A stretch of 64,000 bases of DNA, from NCBI RefSeq assembly GCF_015762685.1, contig NZ_PEHF01000059.1, forward strand, positions 1 through 64,000, given 5' to 3'. Made by a program: the position numbers and the translations under genes. Positions 18,041-28,032 of the stretch are shown here, piece by piece (the stretch's first letter is position 1; every line of letters starts with the position of its first letter). The notes beneath the pieces were generated by a model. That model worked only from the letters and a program-made list of their open reading frames with translations. It was not told the origin of the DNA and did no database searches. Source of the stretch: Candidatus Symbiopectobacterium sp. 'North America' (GTDB lineage: Bacteria; Pseudomonadota; Gammaproteobacteria; Enterobacterales; Enterobacteriaceae).

Positions 18041-18973
18041 TCAATCCGCCGTGGTGTATTCAGGAAACAGGAAGGGGTTGATGCTGCTGCGAGAGAATCC
18101 CTCTTCTTCCATTTTGATATCCAGTACCAGTGAGGCGAGATCGTCTGCTACCGCTTCGACACGGCGATCTTTCTCCTGATACAGCAGCTTGATATAGGTG
18201 CCACAATCACCGCAGCCTTCTGCCTTGATGGTTGACTCTTCACTGTCTAACGACCAATAGTTGCCGTTTGCCTCGCAGTTACTGCATTTCACGCGCACCA
18301 TGTGCCATTCACTTTCACACAGGTTGCAGTGCAGATAACGCAGGCCGCTGGTGGTCCCAAGTTGCACCACGCCAGAAACAGGAATACCGCCACACACCGG
18401 GCAGAACTGACGGTGCTCCCCCACTTCGGTTTTCGCTTTCCCCGGCAGTTGCGTCGCCATCTGCGCCCAATAGAGAGAGAGGGCGGCTCAGATGAACGGG
18501 GCTTTATCGTTATCTTCATCGTTAAACTGATGAGCCAGCAGGCTGTCGGCCAATGTTTCCCACTCCTGCTCCGGCATTTTCTTCAGATTTTCCAGCGTAG
18601 TCAGCACCTGACCGTTGGCGGCAGGCATTAACTCGTCGATCAACGCATGCAGCAGCGTATGCCAGTGCGCATCACGCGGAAACACGCTGGCATCCAGCGG
18701 CAGGCGGTTGTTCTGCTGCGCCTGTGCCAACACATCGGTCAAATCGACACGCAACGGGTTATCGTGCAGCACCTTCTGCTGTGCCTCAACCATGACAGCA
18801 GCAAAATTCAGGTAATCGCTGAGCTCATGGTCAGCCGCCAATTGGCGCAGACGCTCTGCACGGCTGCTGTACAGGCTCTTTAAATTAGTGAACAACAACG
18901 GCGGGATCACGTCCACCGTTGATGATTTTTCATTATTTTCCAACTGATCCTGAGGGACAATGCGAATACTCAT
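18041..18973 (-). pseudogene. fdhE: Formate dehydrogenase accessory protein FdhE, in-frame TGA
   Basis: FdhE is a cytoplasmic rubredoxin-like protein needed to activate respiratory formate dehydrogenases. The full-length frame of about 310 codons is readable, including the zinc/iron CxxC motifs (FCPVCGG, HCNLCES, KCSNCEA, GCGDCG) in the C-terminal half. An in-frame TGA at 18488-18490 stops translation after APFI; family members have Trp here ([14 protein letters not shown]), so one base change TGG to TGA explains it. All four CxxC motifs lie after the stop, so the truncated product would be inactive. Last gene of the fdo operon. Confidence 0.87.
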
Positions 18974-18994
18974 CCGGGTGATTTATACTGTTGT

Positions 18995-19632
18995 TTACGG
19001 TTGTTTTTCTTGTTTTTTTCGTTGAATCTCTCGATACCAGCGTGGATGATGCTTCTTCGACCACGCCGCAGGTACCCAGCCTTCTACCATAGCAGTAATG
19101 GTTCCTTTCACCCATAGCGCCGCATACACATGCACCATGATGACAAGGATCAGACCAACGGCCGCCAGCGAGTGTACCAGCAGGGCCAAACGAATCACCG
19201 GGATAGGGAACGCCGGAGCAAAGTAGGGACGCCACATCACAATCCCACTCGCCAGCAACAGCACCAGGCAAATGATGGCCAACCAGAACACGCACTTTTG
19301 CCCGAAATTATAGCGACCTGTGTCACCGACTTCCTGATTTCTGGCAATTTTATGGATATTTTTGGCCCATTCATGTCATCACGCTGGATCAGGTTGTGTT
19401 TCCAGTAGCGCAGGAACATCAGCAAAAAGGCCACAAACATCACCACGCCAACAAACGGATGCAGTATACGCGTCAGTTGTGGCGTACCGAGAATATGCAG
19501 TAACCAGTTCAGCGAAGGGAACAAAAACCCTAAACCGCTTATCGCGGCAAACACGAAGCAGAATGCCACAATCCAGTGGTTAATACGCTCAGGCGCGCTG
19601 TAGCGCTGAATGCGAATGCTGTTTACCCTCAT
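18995..19632 (-). pseudogene. fdoI: Formate dehydrogenase-O cytochrome b556 subunit, frameshifted
   Basis: FdoI is the four-helix membrane subunit that binds two haems b and passes electrons from formate to quinone. The N-terminal part from ATG 19632 ([20 protein letters not shown]) and the C-terminal part (GQKCVFWLAIICLVLLLASG to the end at 18995) are both well conserved, but a one-base deletion near 19366-19376, at GACATGAATGGGCC, separates them. In the correct frame the junction would read WAKNIHKIARNQEVGDTGRY. The present frame ends after RDDMNGPKISIKLPE plus 30 unrelated residues, losing helices 3 and 4. The start overlaps the end of fdoH by 44 bases. Confidence 0.88.
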
Positions 19633-20536
19633 GCTGTACTGTGGTTGCCTCATCCTTTACCTCGTCCTCGTCGTCCTCTTCTTCGACGCGATTGGGTCCG
19701 ACGCCGACATAGTGGAAGACGCTGGCGGCAAAGGTCGCAGCAAAACCAATCGCGGCGAGCGGTTTCCAAATCTCCTTCCAAAAGGTCACGGTGGGGCTGA
19801 TAGCCGGGTTATCCGGTAAACCATGATAGAGCTGCGGCCTGTCGGCATGGTGCAACACGTACATCACATGCGTACCGCCTACGCCTGCCGGATCGTACAG
19901 CCCGGCATTTTCGTAGCCGTGCTCTTTGAGATCGACCACACGTTCTACCGCCAGGGGTTTCATATCGTCTTTAGTGCCGAAATGGATAGCGCCCGTCGGA
20001 CAAGTTTTAACACAGGCTGGCTCCTGCCCTACAGCCACGCGATCGACGCACAGCGTGCATTTGTAAACGCGGTTATCATCTTTATTCAACCGCGGCACAT
20101 CGAACGGACAACCAGCGATACAATAGCCGCAGCCGATACACTGTTCAGACTGAAAATCAACTATGCCGTTAGCATACTGAATAATCGCCCCCTCTGCCGG
20201 GCAGGCCTTCAGGCAGCCCGGATCCGCACAGAGCATACAGCCGTCTTTACGAATCAGCCACTCCAGCTTGCTGTTTTCCTCAACTTCCGAAAAACGCATA
20301 ACCGTCCAGGATTTGGCCGTCAGATCGATAGGATTGTCATAAACACCAATGTTGTGGCCTACCTCATCGCGAATATCGTTCCATTCGGAGCAGGCGACCT
20401 GACAGGCCTTACAGCCGATGCAGGTAGTGACGTCGATCAGCTTGGCGACTTCTGCCTGATGGTCGCGGGCCTGCGGCGGCGGGGTGAAAGCGCTGCTCGC
20501 TGAGCGACGAATAACATCTTGTGATTGCATTGCCAT
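19589..20536 (-). CDS. fdoH: Formate dehydrogenase-O iron-sulfur subunit
   Basis: A 315-residue electron-transfer subunit with four 4Fe-4S clusters: [35 protein letters not shown] and CTLCVDR with CVKTC all show complete cysteine sets. A single C-terminal transmembrane helix ([20 protein letters not shown]) anchors it. It carries electrons from the FdoG active site to cytochrome FdoI on the periplasmic side. It is 12 bases downstream of fdoG. The C terminus ([20 protein letters not shown] and beyond) is about 15 residues longer than in E. coli and overlaps fdoI. The gene itself is intact although its membrane partner fdoI and maturation factor fdhE are broken. Confidence 0.94.
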   Translation of the reverse strand: MAMQSQDVIRRSASSAFTPPPQARDHQAEVAKLIDVTTCIGCKACQVACSEWNDIRDEVGHNIGVYDNPIDLTAKSWTVMRFSEVEENSKLEWLIRKDGCMLCADPGCLKACPAEGAIIQYANGIVDFQSEQCIGCGYCIAGCPFDVPRLNKDDNRVYKCTLCVDRVAVGQEPACVKTCPTGAIHFGTKDDMKPLAVERVVDLKEHGYENAGLYDPAGVGGTHVMYVLHHADRPQLYHGLPDNPAISPTVTFWKEIWKPLAAIGFAATFAASVFHYVGVGPNRVEEEDDEDEVKDEATTVQHEGKQHSHSALQRA

Positions 20537-20548
20537 GTGCTGTCTCCC

Positions 20549-23500
20549 TTACGCCTTTTCCACGTTGACCAGAAAAGCCTTGTATTCCGGGGTTTGGCTA
20601 TTGGCATCCCCCACATGTGGCGTAAGAATATTTGCCATATACCCTTTACGCGTGGTGCCCTCAAACCCCCAGTGGCAGGGAATACCGATGGTCTCCACTG
20701 TTTGCCCGGCTACCGTCAAGGTGCGAATACGCTTGGTCACCACCGCTTTGGCTTTGATAAAACCGCGCTTGTTGCTGACCTTCACCGTATCGCCTGCACG
20801 AATGCCCTTCTGCTGCGCTAACCCTTCGCCAATTTCGACAAACTGCTCGGGCTGCGCGATGGCATTCAGGCGCGCGTGTTTGGTCCAGTGGCGGAACAAC
20901 TCGGTGAGCGAATAGGTGGTCGCCACATAAGGAAACTCGTCCGGTATTCCCATACGCTGACGGTCCACGTCAAACAGACGCATGGCCGGGTTGTGCATCA
21001 CGTTGGCATGCAACGGGTTCTGTTTTAACGGTGATTCGACAGGCTCGTAATGTTCCGGGAACGGACCATCGACCATTTTGGTCATGGCAAACAACCGCCC
21101 TAACCCCTCCTGATTCATGATAAAGGGACCGACACCGCTGTTTGGTGTCGCTGTGCTGTAATCCGCCACATCACTGCCCGTCCAGCGTTTTCCATCCCAG
21201 CGCACCACTTCTCGTTTCGGATCCCACGGTTGCCCGCTTTCATCCGCCGACGCGCGGTTATAGAGAATGCGACGATTCTGCGGCCATGCCCAAGACCAAC
21301 CGGGCGTATTGCCCAGGCCAGAATCCGCGTTGTCACGGTTGGCCATCTGGTTGCCCTTTTCCGTCCAGCTTCCGGCGTAAACCCAGCAGAAACTGGCGGT
21401 AGTGCCGTCATCACGCATTTGGGCGAAACTGTCGAGCAGTTGGCCTTTTTTCAGAATCTGCTTGCCCTGATCGTCAAAGACATCCTCAAGCGCATAGCCG
21501 TTGGCCTCTCTCGCCACTTCCTCCGGTGTAGGATCTTCCGGGTCCGCGTAGTTCCAGGTCATGTTTAGCAGAGGCTCTGGATTGGCCCCCCCTTCTTTGG
21601 CATACATCTCACGCAGGCGCAGTAGAATACCGGAGAGAATAACCCCATCGTGCAACGCCTCACCCAGGGGCTGCGCACCAGCAAAGTGCCATTGCAGCCA
21701 GCGGCCGGAGTTGACGATAGAACCGTTTTCTTCAGCAAAACAGCTCGACGGCAAACGAAACACTTCTGTCTGAATCAGGGCGGGATCCACATCGTTCAGT
21801 TCGCCGTGGTTTTGCCAAAAGTTACTGGTTTCGGTCGCCAACGGATCGATAATCACCAGAAATTTGAGTTTTTTCAGTGCCTCACTGGCCTGATTGGAAT
21901 CGGCAAATGCCGCCATCGGGTTAAAACCCTGAGCGATATAACCGTTCACCTTGCCAGCCAGCATCAGACGCGAATAGCTGAGCGCGTCATAGCTCTTGTC
22001 CCACTTCGGAAGCCAGTCAAAGCCCCAGTCGTTCTCCTTCTGTGCCTTGTCGCCATACAGACTTTTCATCAGGCTAATAAAAAATTTGGACGTGTTCTTC
22101 CAATAATTGACCTGATCCGCCAGCAGCGTTTTGGGGGTAATTTCGTTCAAATATTGTTGCAGCGTGGTCTGCTTCTCGGAGGGCAAGTCCATGTAGCCGG
22201 GTAAGCGCAGCGACAGCAACCCAAGATCGGTATAACCCTGAATGTTGGAGTGCCCGCGCAGCGCATTTACCCCGCCGCCCGCCATGCCGATATTGCCTAA
22301 CAACAGCTGGATCATGGCGGCCGTGCGGATCATCTGTGCGCCGGTGGTATGTTGCGTCCAGCCCAGTGCGTAGAGGATCGTGGCCGTTTTATCGGGTACC
22401 GCGGTGGTAGCCAGCAGTTCACAAATCTTGATGAAATCGTCGAGCGGCGTACCACACACCTCGGTAACCAACTGCGGCGTGTAGCGACTGACGTGCTGTT
22501 TCAGTTGCTGCCATACGCTGCGCGGGTGCGTCAGCGTCATATCACGCTTGGCAAAGCCGTTTTCATCCAGTTCATAGTTCCAGGTCGTATTATCGTATTT
22601 ACTGTCTTTCTCGCTGTAACCGCTAAACAGGCCATCGGTAAAGGCAAAATCCTCCCGCACCAGCAGACTGGCGTTGGTGTAGAACAACACGTATTGATGC
22701 TGAATTTTATCTTGCGTGATCAAGTAATTGACCACGCCGAGCAGAAAAGTGATATCCGAACCGGCCCGGATCGGCGAATACATGTCAGCGACGGCTGCGG
22801 TACGGTTAAAGCGCGGATCGACCACCACCATGCGAGCGCCGTTTTTAACCTTAGCCTCAACCGCCGATTTGAATCCCACCGGATGCGCTTCTGCCGGGTT
22901 TCCGCCCATCACCAGAATCACATTGGGGTTTTTGATATCAACCCAGCTATTGGTCATCGCACCGCGCCCAAAGGTCGCCCCTAGCGCAGCGACCGTCGGC
23001 CCGTGGCACAAACGCGCCTGCGTATCCATCCCCAGCATGCCAAGTGAACGGGCGAAGCGATAATCCAATTCGCCGGTTTCATTACTGGCCGCAGAAGAGC
23101 ACAGCATCCGGGTGGTGAGCCAACGGTTAACGGTGACGCCTGCGCTGTTTTTTTCCACAAAATTTGCATCGCGATCCGCTTTCATCAACTGAGCAATGCG
23201 ATCGAAGGCGTCATTCCAACTGATGGGCACCCACTTATCAGAACCTGGCGCGCGGTACTCTGGCTGCTTCAGCCGTTGGTCGCTGTGGATAAAGTCAATC
23301 AGCCCAGCCCCTTTTGGGCATAGAGATCCGCTGCTTACCGGGTGGTCCGGATCGCCTTCGATATGGAAGATGGAGGCAACCGCATTTTTGGCTCCGTCGC
23401 CACGACTGTACATCAAAATACCGCACCCGACGGAGCAATAGGTACAGTTGTTTCTTGTCTCTCTGGCACGCAACAGTTTGTATTGTCGGGTTTCTGCGAA

Positions 23501-23593
23501 TGCCGTGGCGGGAGAGAAACCTAATGCGGTTATCGTGGTTCCCGCCATGCCGCCCGCACATATTCTAAAGAATTGTCTTCTGCTGACTTGCAT
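20549..23593 (-). CDS. fdoG: Formate dehydrogenase-O catalytic subunit, cysteine form
   Basis: A 1014-residue molybdopterin enzyme that oxidises formate in the periplasm. The start at 23593 is chosen because AGGAG precedes it and it begins a Tat signal with SRRQFFR. The N-terminal 4Fe-4S site is CTYCSVGCG with LCPKG, and the molybdopterin-binding blocks (GGNPAEAHPVGF, ALGWTQHTTGAQ, HGELNDVDP) are present. At residue 196, where E. coli FdoG and FdnG have selenocysteine (UGA), the codon is TGC: QARLCHGPT. The protein therefore needs no selenium machinery; cysteine forms of formate dehydrogenase are usually slower. The frame is intact to NVEKA. First gene of fdoG-H-I-fdhE. Its partners are partly broken, so it may be at an early stage of decay. 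Confidence 0.95.
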   Translation of the reverse strand: MQVSRRQFFRICAGGMAGTTITALGFSPATAFAETRQYKLLRARETRNNCTYCSVGCGILMYSRGDGAKNAVASIFHIEGDPDHPVSSGSLCPKGAGLIDFIHSDQRLKQPEYRAPGSDKWVPISWNDAFDRIAQLMKADRDANFVEKNSAGVTVNRWLTTRMLCSSAASNETGELDYRFARSLGMLGMDTQARLCHGPTVAALGATFGRGAMTNSWVDIKNPNVILVMGGNPAEAHPVGFKSAVEAKVKNGARMVVVDPRFNRTAAVADMYSPIRAGSDITFLLGVVNYLITQDKIQHQYVLFYTNASLLVREDFAFTDGLFSGYSEKDSKYDNTTWNYELDENGFAKRDMTLTHPRSVWQQLKQHVSRYTPQLVTEVCGTPLDDFIKICELLATTAVPDKTATILYALGWTQHTTGAQMIRTAAMIQLLLGNIGMAGGGVNALRGHSNIQGYTDLGLLSLRLPGYMDLPSEKQTTLQQYLNEITPKTLLADQVNYWKNTSKFFISLMKSLYGDKAQKENDWGFDWLPKWDKSYDALSYSRLMLAGKVNGYIAQGFNPMAAFADSNQASEALKKLKFLVIIDPLATETSNFWQNHGELNDVDPALIQTEVFRLPSSCFAEENGSIVNSGRWLQWHFAGAQPLGEALHDGVILSGILLRLREMYAKEGGANPEPLLNMTWNYADPEDPTPEEVAREANGYALEDVFDDQGKQILKKGQLLDSFAQMRDDGTTASFCWVYAGSWTEKGNQMANRDNADSGLGNTPGWSWAWPQNRRILYNRASADESGQPWDPKREVVRWDGKRWTGSDVADYSTATPNSGVGPFIMNQEGLGRLFAMTKMVDGPFPEHYEPVESPLKQNPLHANVMHNPAMRLFDVDRQRMGIPDEFPYVATTYSLTELFRHWTKHARLNAIAQPEQFVEIGEGLAQQKGIRAGDTVKVSNKRGFIKAKAVVTKRIRTLTVAGQTVETIGIPCHWGFEGTTRKGYMANILTPHVGDANSQTPEYKAFLVNVEKA

Positions 23594-24014
23594 AAAAACT
23601 CCTAAGCTCACATTGCTCAAAAATTGGTGGCACAAATAGCATTTCGTTTTAATTAATAAATAAGATAGAACCGGATTGGGGATAAAACCATATACTTATT
23701 AAGTATTATGCATTGAAATATAAAAACCGCAAATCATTATCAATACAGAAACAAAAAAGTTACATTAACGTCCGATAAATCACCAATTAGTGCATCGCAT
23801 CACAATTAATAATAATAATTATCAATAGCATCAAGGATAAATCCTCTTTAGTTATATAATTTTTTACATATCGTTTTTTGCGGGAAAATAACGAAGTTCA
23901 AAATCAAACAAATCAAAAAGTAATAACGAATTCTCGGATTTTATTAATAGCGTATTGATGTTGAAGGCAAGGAAACGCAATTACGCTGCACAAGGAAGGG
24001 TAGTTATTAAATAA
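23594..24014. other. 421-base AT-rich region upstream of fdoG
   Basis: Very AT-rich non-coding segment containing the fdo promoter. No open frame with a ribosome binding site was found. TTATCAATAGCATCAAGGAT-type AT repeats occur around 23810-23850, but no operator could be assigned. Confidence 0.5.
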
Positions 24015-24038
24015 ACGGGTTGAATTATCGCAACCCGT
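24015..24038 (-). terminator. Terminator after the glutamine amidotransferase gene
   Basis: The 8-bp stem ACGGGTTG / CAACCCGT with an 8-base loop is followed on the minus strand by TTATTT. It lies 30 bases after the stop codon of the gene at 24071. Confidence 0.6.
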
Positions 24039-24070
24039 TATTATCTTTCAATATGGTGGGTTGTTGCCTG

Positions 24071-24817
24071 TTAAGCCGCAGGTATGAAGCTCGCATCGCG
24101 ATCATCAATTTGTGCCACAAAATCGAGCAATAGTCGACACGCCCAGAGTGGCTCCCGCTCAAGCTGGAGCAACCGATCAACATCATGCCCAGCGGCCCGT
24201 AATGCATTGGCACTGTTACGCACACACTGCGTCATGATCGCCGCGGTAAATTCCGGGTGGAACTGCACCGAAAGCGCATGGGGGCCATAACGTAAAATCT
24301 GGCACCCATCCTGTTCTGAATAGGCCAGCACCTGTGCTACCGGAGGTGGAATCAGTACTGATTGCTGATGTGTCAAATAAGCGTCAAAGTGCGCGGGGTG
24401 ATCACGCAGCAACGGGTCGTTCACCCCCTGCGCTGTCAGCGTCACCGTTTGCAGCCCAATTTCTTTTCCCTTGGGATTATCCGCAACCGTTCCGCCAAGC
24501 ACATCCGCCAACAGTTGGTGTCCATAACATACGCCCAACAAAGGCAGTTGAGCCTGATACGCCTCACGTAGCCAGGCCGCCGTTGACTCGCTCCAGTCTA
24601 ACCGGTCAGTCACCATCGACCAGGAACCGCTGATCACCGCCCCGGCAACCGCATCAGGCTGGGGTAAGCGTTCCCCCCGCTCAGGGCGAACTACCAGCAA
24701 CTCACGCGGTTCTACGGCCAGTGCAGCACTAAACCAGAGGCTTTGTTCACCAACCACTTGGGCAATCGACTGCGGCGGCACGCCCATTTGAATAATCAAT
24801 AACGGCTTTTTATCCAT
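24071..24817 (-). CDS. Class I glutamine amidotransferase-like protein
   Basis: A 248-residue cytoplasmic protein of the class I (GuaA-type) glutamine amidotransferase superfamily. The nucleophile elbow GVCYGHQ (about residue 96) and the catalytic FHPEF histidine-glutamate pair (about 188) are present, so hydrolysis of a glutamine-like amide is plausible. Enterobacterial relatives (YfeJ type) are annotated only as putative amidotransferases; no synthetase domain is fused. It is a single gene between AT-rich gaps with its own terminator. No lesion. The substrate is unknown. Confidence 0.82.
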   Translation of the reverse strand: MDKKPLLIIQMGVPPQSIAQVVGEQSLWFSAALAVEPRELLVVRPERGERLPQPDAVAGAVISGSWSMVTDRLDWSESTAAWLREAYQAQLPLLGVCYGHQLLADVLGGTVADNPKGKEIGLQTVTLTAQGVNDPLLRDHPAHFDAYLTHQQSVLIPPPVAQVLAYSEQDGCQILRYGPHALSVQFHPEFTAAIMTQCVRNSANALRAAGHDVDRLLQLEREPLWACRLLLDFVAQIDDRDASFIPAA

Positions 24818-24913
24818 GTTATGCTTACCTGCTTCTCAATACGCGGATCGTTACCGCTATTCCTTTTGAACCCTACCATGCCGCCGAAACACTGTCACGA
24901 GACGGGCATCTGG

Positions 24914-25396
24914 TCACACCGTCGAACCCTGTGACTTCAGATACACCAGCGCATACACATCAAAAAAAGTCACTTTCCCCTTGGCCTGCTGAATCTGCGC
25001 CGCGCCCTGCTTCACCTCGGCGGTAACCTCTGCGCTCGATTGAATTTGTGCATACGCCTGTTGCGAAATACTGCGCTTATTAAACCACTCACCGTTATAG
25101 CAGACGCGCAAATCCATCTGGTCAGTATCGTCAAAGTGGTAGCGAGGACTCACATGGCAGGAAAGCCCCAGTGACACGCCCAGCACAAACAGCGTGAACC
25201 CCACCACATACCTGCTACTTAAATAGTCGGCAAACCCCAAAATCAGCATCACCGGGAGGTAGCACAGCAACATGCCGCCAAAAAGATAAGGGTGTTTACG
25301 GATAAAACCGGGATTAAAGCGAATCTTGTTATCGCGCTTCTCTTTACGATTGAGCTGTTCGATGTCATCACTCAGAATACGTTTAATCTCATCCAT
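24914..25396 (-). CDS. ylaC: YlaC family inner-membrane protein
   Basis: A 160-residue protein resembling E. coli YlaC. The start at 25396 (MDEIKRILSDDIEQLNRKEK) is taken because it matches the family N terminus; the upstream extension does not. After a basic helical N terminus with the block RFNPGFIRKHPYLFGGM come two transmembrane helices (about 38-55 and 63-80), then a soluble domain with the conserved DLRVCYNGEWFNKR and a C-terminal FFDVYALV. The function is not known. It stands alone and is intact. Confidence 0.82.
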   Translation of the reverse strand: MDEIKRILSDDIEQLNRKEKRDNKIRFNPGFIRKHPYLFGGMLLCYLPVMLILGFADYLSSRYVVGFTLFVLGVSLGLSCHVSPRYHFDDTDQMDLRVCYNGEWFNKRSISQQAYAQIQSSAEVTAEVKQGAAQIQQAKGKVTFFDVYALVYLKSQGSTV

Positions 25397-25587
25397 CGGG
25401 ATACTTCCTCTCCTTGCCGCCGGATTCGTCGTATCGACGCGCACCATGCTACGCCGTTGTCTATCAGTATAGCCGCACCGGCGTTAACGAAAAAATAGCA
25501 TTCCAGCCAGGCCAGAGAACACGCCGACAAGACGAAAGGGAAATAGCGGGTTTGTCAAAGAGAGCCTTGTTTACCAAAGAGATGGCA

Positions 25588-25617
25588 TTGCGTGTGCCAT
25601 CACGGCGGCACACGCAA
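25588..25617. terminator. Long perfect stem-loop at the end of the hut gene cluster
   Basis: An 11-bp perfect stem TTGCGTGTGCC / GGCACACGCAA with an 8-base loop lies 26 bases after the last gene of the hut cluster. No clear T-run follows on the minus strand, so its efficiency as a terminator is uncertain. Confidence 0.5.
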
Positions 25618-25642
25618 TAAAAACGACGGTAGGACCGCGAAA

Positions 25643-26165
25643 CTAGCGTACCGCAGGCATTTCGAGATCGGGCTCGATCAGGTTGTAGATTTGATTGCCA
25701 AATACCGGTTGCAGCAGCAGTTTCTCCAACGCGAATGCCACATCCTGACGTGAGATAAGCCCCAATGTTGCAGGCCCTTGCGTCAGTTGGCCGTTATGTG
25801 TTGCAACCACATCCAGCAGCCCGCCAGGGCGAACAATGGCGTAATCGAGCGAACTGCTTTGCAACCAGCATTCCGCCAGCGATTTCTCTCTCACCGCCAG
25901 ACCAAAGGCGACTTTCGCCCGCGTGGAGAGCAACAGCCAACCCTCACCGCAGCCCAGTGAAGTCACCAGCAGCATACGCTTCAGGCCAGCCTGTTCTGCG
26001 CCATCGATGAGCGTTCGGTGTCCCAGATAGTTCAACGAGCCGCCGCCCAGCTTGGAGACAATTACCGCATCCGACCCTGCCCTCCGGCAGGCTTCTGTAA
26101 CCACCGCAGGCTCGCAGGCACGCGCCAACGCCGCTGCTCGCACCGAACAGCAACCAAGGCGTCAC
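25643..26165 (-). pseudogene. NAD(P)-binding reductase-like protein, deleted and frameshifted
   Basis: A decayed short-chain NAD(P)-binding protein of the NmrA-like type found beside hutWX in several enterobacteria. The dinucleotide-binding loop MTPWLLFGASSGVGA is read from GTG 26165, which overlaps the hutX stop. The body of the protein (LGHRTLIDGAEQAGLKRMLL, YAIVRPGGLLDVV, SRQDVAFALEKLL) follows in another frame. Between them about 40-50 residues expected after the glycine loop are missing, so there is a deletion as well as a frameshift near 26110-26130. In intact clusters it has been suspected to supply reductant or help haem breakdown; this is inference. Confidence 0.7.
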
Positions 26166-26656
26166 GCTGCCACCGCCCGCAGTTTATCGGCCAGCAAACG
26201 GAATGCGATAACCTGATGTGCCAGCAGTTGGCGGTGATCGTTGAGGCCAAAGAAAATTTTGAACATTGCATCACCCGCCGCATTGAAAAACACGACGGAA
26301 GCGGTATCCATCCCCATAAACTTACGTTCAATAAGCGCGATGTGCTCGCAGCGAGTGGCACGGATGTGGCCACTCAGTCCATTTTTGCCACGCAGATTAA
26401 AATAACCGTGGCGATGCGTACCGGTCGGCAACACGCTTTTGAATTCCAGAATGGCATCAGCCGTGTGACTGATAAGCGTCACTTCCCCCCATTGGGTAAT
26501 GGTATCCCACACGCGATCGAACTGTCCCCCCGCTACCAGCGTACGCTGCGCTTCCGGCAATGCTTTGGTGACCGCAAACAGACTGGTCTGGTATTGTTCC
26601 GCGATCGCCTCTAAGGTACCATCCGAATTTGTCGCCAATAATTCTTGTAGAGTCAT
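26162..26656 (-). CDS. hutX: Cytosolic haem carrier HutX/ChuX
   Basis: A 164-residue intracellular haem-binding protein of the HutX/ChuX family, which delivers imported haem to degradation enzymes. The length equals the family norm, and the family blocks TLISHTADAILEFKSVLPTG, GHRHGYFNLRG-like (THRHGYFNLRGKNG) and SVVFFNAAGDAMFKIFFGL are all present. It starts 12 bases after the end of hutW and overlaps the next gene by 4 bases, so it was the middle gene of a hutW-hutX-reductase operon. It is intact, but both operon neighbours are broken and no hutZ-type haem oxygenase is seen in this window. Confidence 0.9.
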   Translation of the reverse strand: MTLQELLATNSDGTLEAIAEQYQTSLFAVTKALPEAQRTLVAGGQFDRVWDTITQWGEVTLISHTADAILEFKSVLPTGTHRHGYFNLRGKNGLSGHIRATRCEHIALIERKFMGMDTASVVFFNAAGDAMFKIFFGLNDHRQLLAHQVIAFRLLADKLRAVAA

Positions 26657-26668
26657 TATCTTCTTCCC

Positions 26669-27987
26669 TTAATGAGGCAATGATTCCCCAGCATTGAGCT
26701 GAGGGATAAGTTGTTGTAGCGCCTGCATCAGATTATTTGCCCAGAAACGTCCATCGTTGGTCAACCGCAGGCAGGTTGACGCATAGCGGGTTAACCCGGC
26801 TTCGTGCCATTGGCGCAGTAGCGGTGTCAGCACATCTGCCTGCGGTGTCAGCAGCGGCAGGGCAACACGGCCAATTTCAATACCGGCTTGCAAGCGGTGC
26901 TGCCAGGCTCCGGCTTTACTGGCAGGCGTCATCATCGTGATCGGTTTCTCACTGTTATCCAGCTTCGCGTAGTAGCGTTCCAAATCGCGCTCCATCATAT
27001 ACGCCTGGCCGTTGACGTTGCCGCCCGCGCCGCTGCCCATTGCCAGACAGTCAGCACCTTGTTTAATAAGCAGGTTATAGAGATTGCGTTCCCGGGTGGT
27101 TTTTGCCCAGTGGCTGTTGCTCAACTGATGCCAGCCTGCATTAGCCAGAAAGTCGGCCCCGGTGTGATAAAAATCGCGCCGTTCCATCACTGCCAGCAGC
27201 GTCACACGCTGGTTCTCTGCCGCTTTTGCCAGCGGAGTGGTTGGTAACAGGTTCAACGCATAAAGATCGACACCGTCAAGCGGCAGATCGCTGACAATCG
27301 CCAAATCTTCGCGCCAGCTTTCTGCGGTTTGTCCCGGTAAACCGAACATCAAATCACACACCACGGTAGCCTTGTCACGGCTACACAGGTTTTCCAAAAA
27401 GTGGATGAGTTGCTGGCGGTCAAACAGGCGTGCCATGCATTGGCGTATCCGACTATCAAAGGTTTGAACACCGATGGAGAAGCGGTTTGCTCCCGCCTCC
27501 AAACAAGCATCGATGCGCTCGTCATCAAACCCGGCGCTGCGGCCCTCAACGGTTATTTCACAGTCAGGCGCCAGCGGCAAAGAGGTCCTGATGGCACGAA
27601 TAATCTGTGACAGTTCGTCAGCGGGCAGCGCCGTCGGCGTACCACCGCCAAAATAGACCGCATGAATGGGGGCGGACTGATGCAGCGTGCTTTCCGCTTC
27701 CAGCGCCAGTTCCTGTAGCAGATAGCGGGTATAGGCGGTGGTGCTGTCATCGCGCAACTTGTTCTGATAGAAGCCGCAAAAGGTGCAGTGCGTGGCATAG
27801 AAAGGAATGTGTAAATTAAGAGCAGATGCTTGCACGCCGGCACCGTTTGCTGACGCAAGGTTTGCCAGCTTGCGGCAATCTGCTCTGGAGAAAGCGGTAC
27901 ATGATTACGCCAGGGCATCGCCATACGCCGTGCGGCGAACGGTTGCTCGCCGGGCTGGGCGTAATACGGCGTTAAATCAATGTTCAT
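26669..27987 (-). pseudogene. hutW: Radical SAM haem-opening enzyme HutW/ChuW, inactivated
   Basis: HutW/ChuW enzymes are radical SAM methyltransferases that break haem without oxygen (anaerobilin synthase type). The N terminus (MNIDLTPYYAQPGEQPFAAR) and the rest of the protein are in different frames: a T appears lost in CTGCTCTTAATTTACACATT at about 27805-27825, where TTATATTT would restore LLLYLHIPF. In addition the radical SAM CxxxCxxC motif reads IPFYATHCTFCGFY, so the first cluster cysteine is Tyr. Either change alone should kill activity. The remainder (AVYFGGGTPTALPADELSQI, GVQTFDSRIRQCMARL, GLPGQTAESW) is well preserved to the TGA at 26669. Confidence 0.87.
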
Positions 27988-28032
27988 CTCTTCTTTCATC
28001 CTTTCTACTTCTACAACGGTAAAAAGATTAGA

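Noticed and set aside
18488-18490. UGA in fdhE as a possible selenocysteine codon
   Set aside because: The homologous residue is Trp, the context lacks a recognised SECIS-like hairpin, and the neighbouring fdoG uses Cys at its Sec site, so a nonsense mutation is the simpler explanation.
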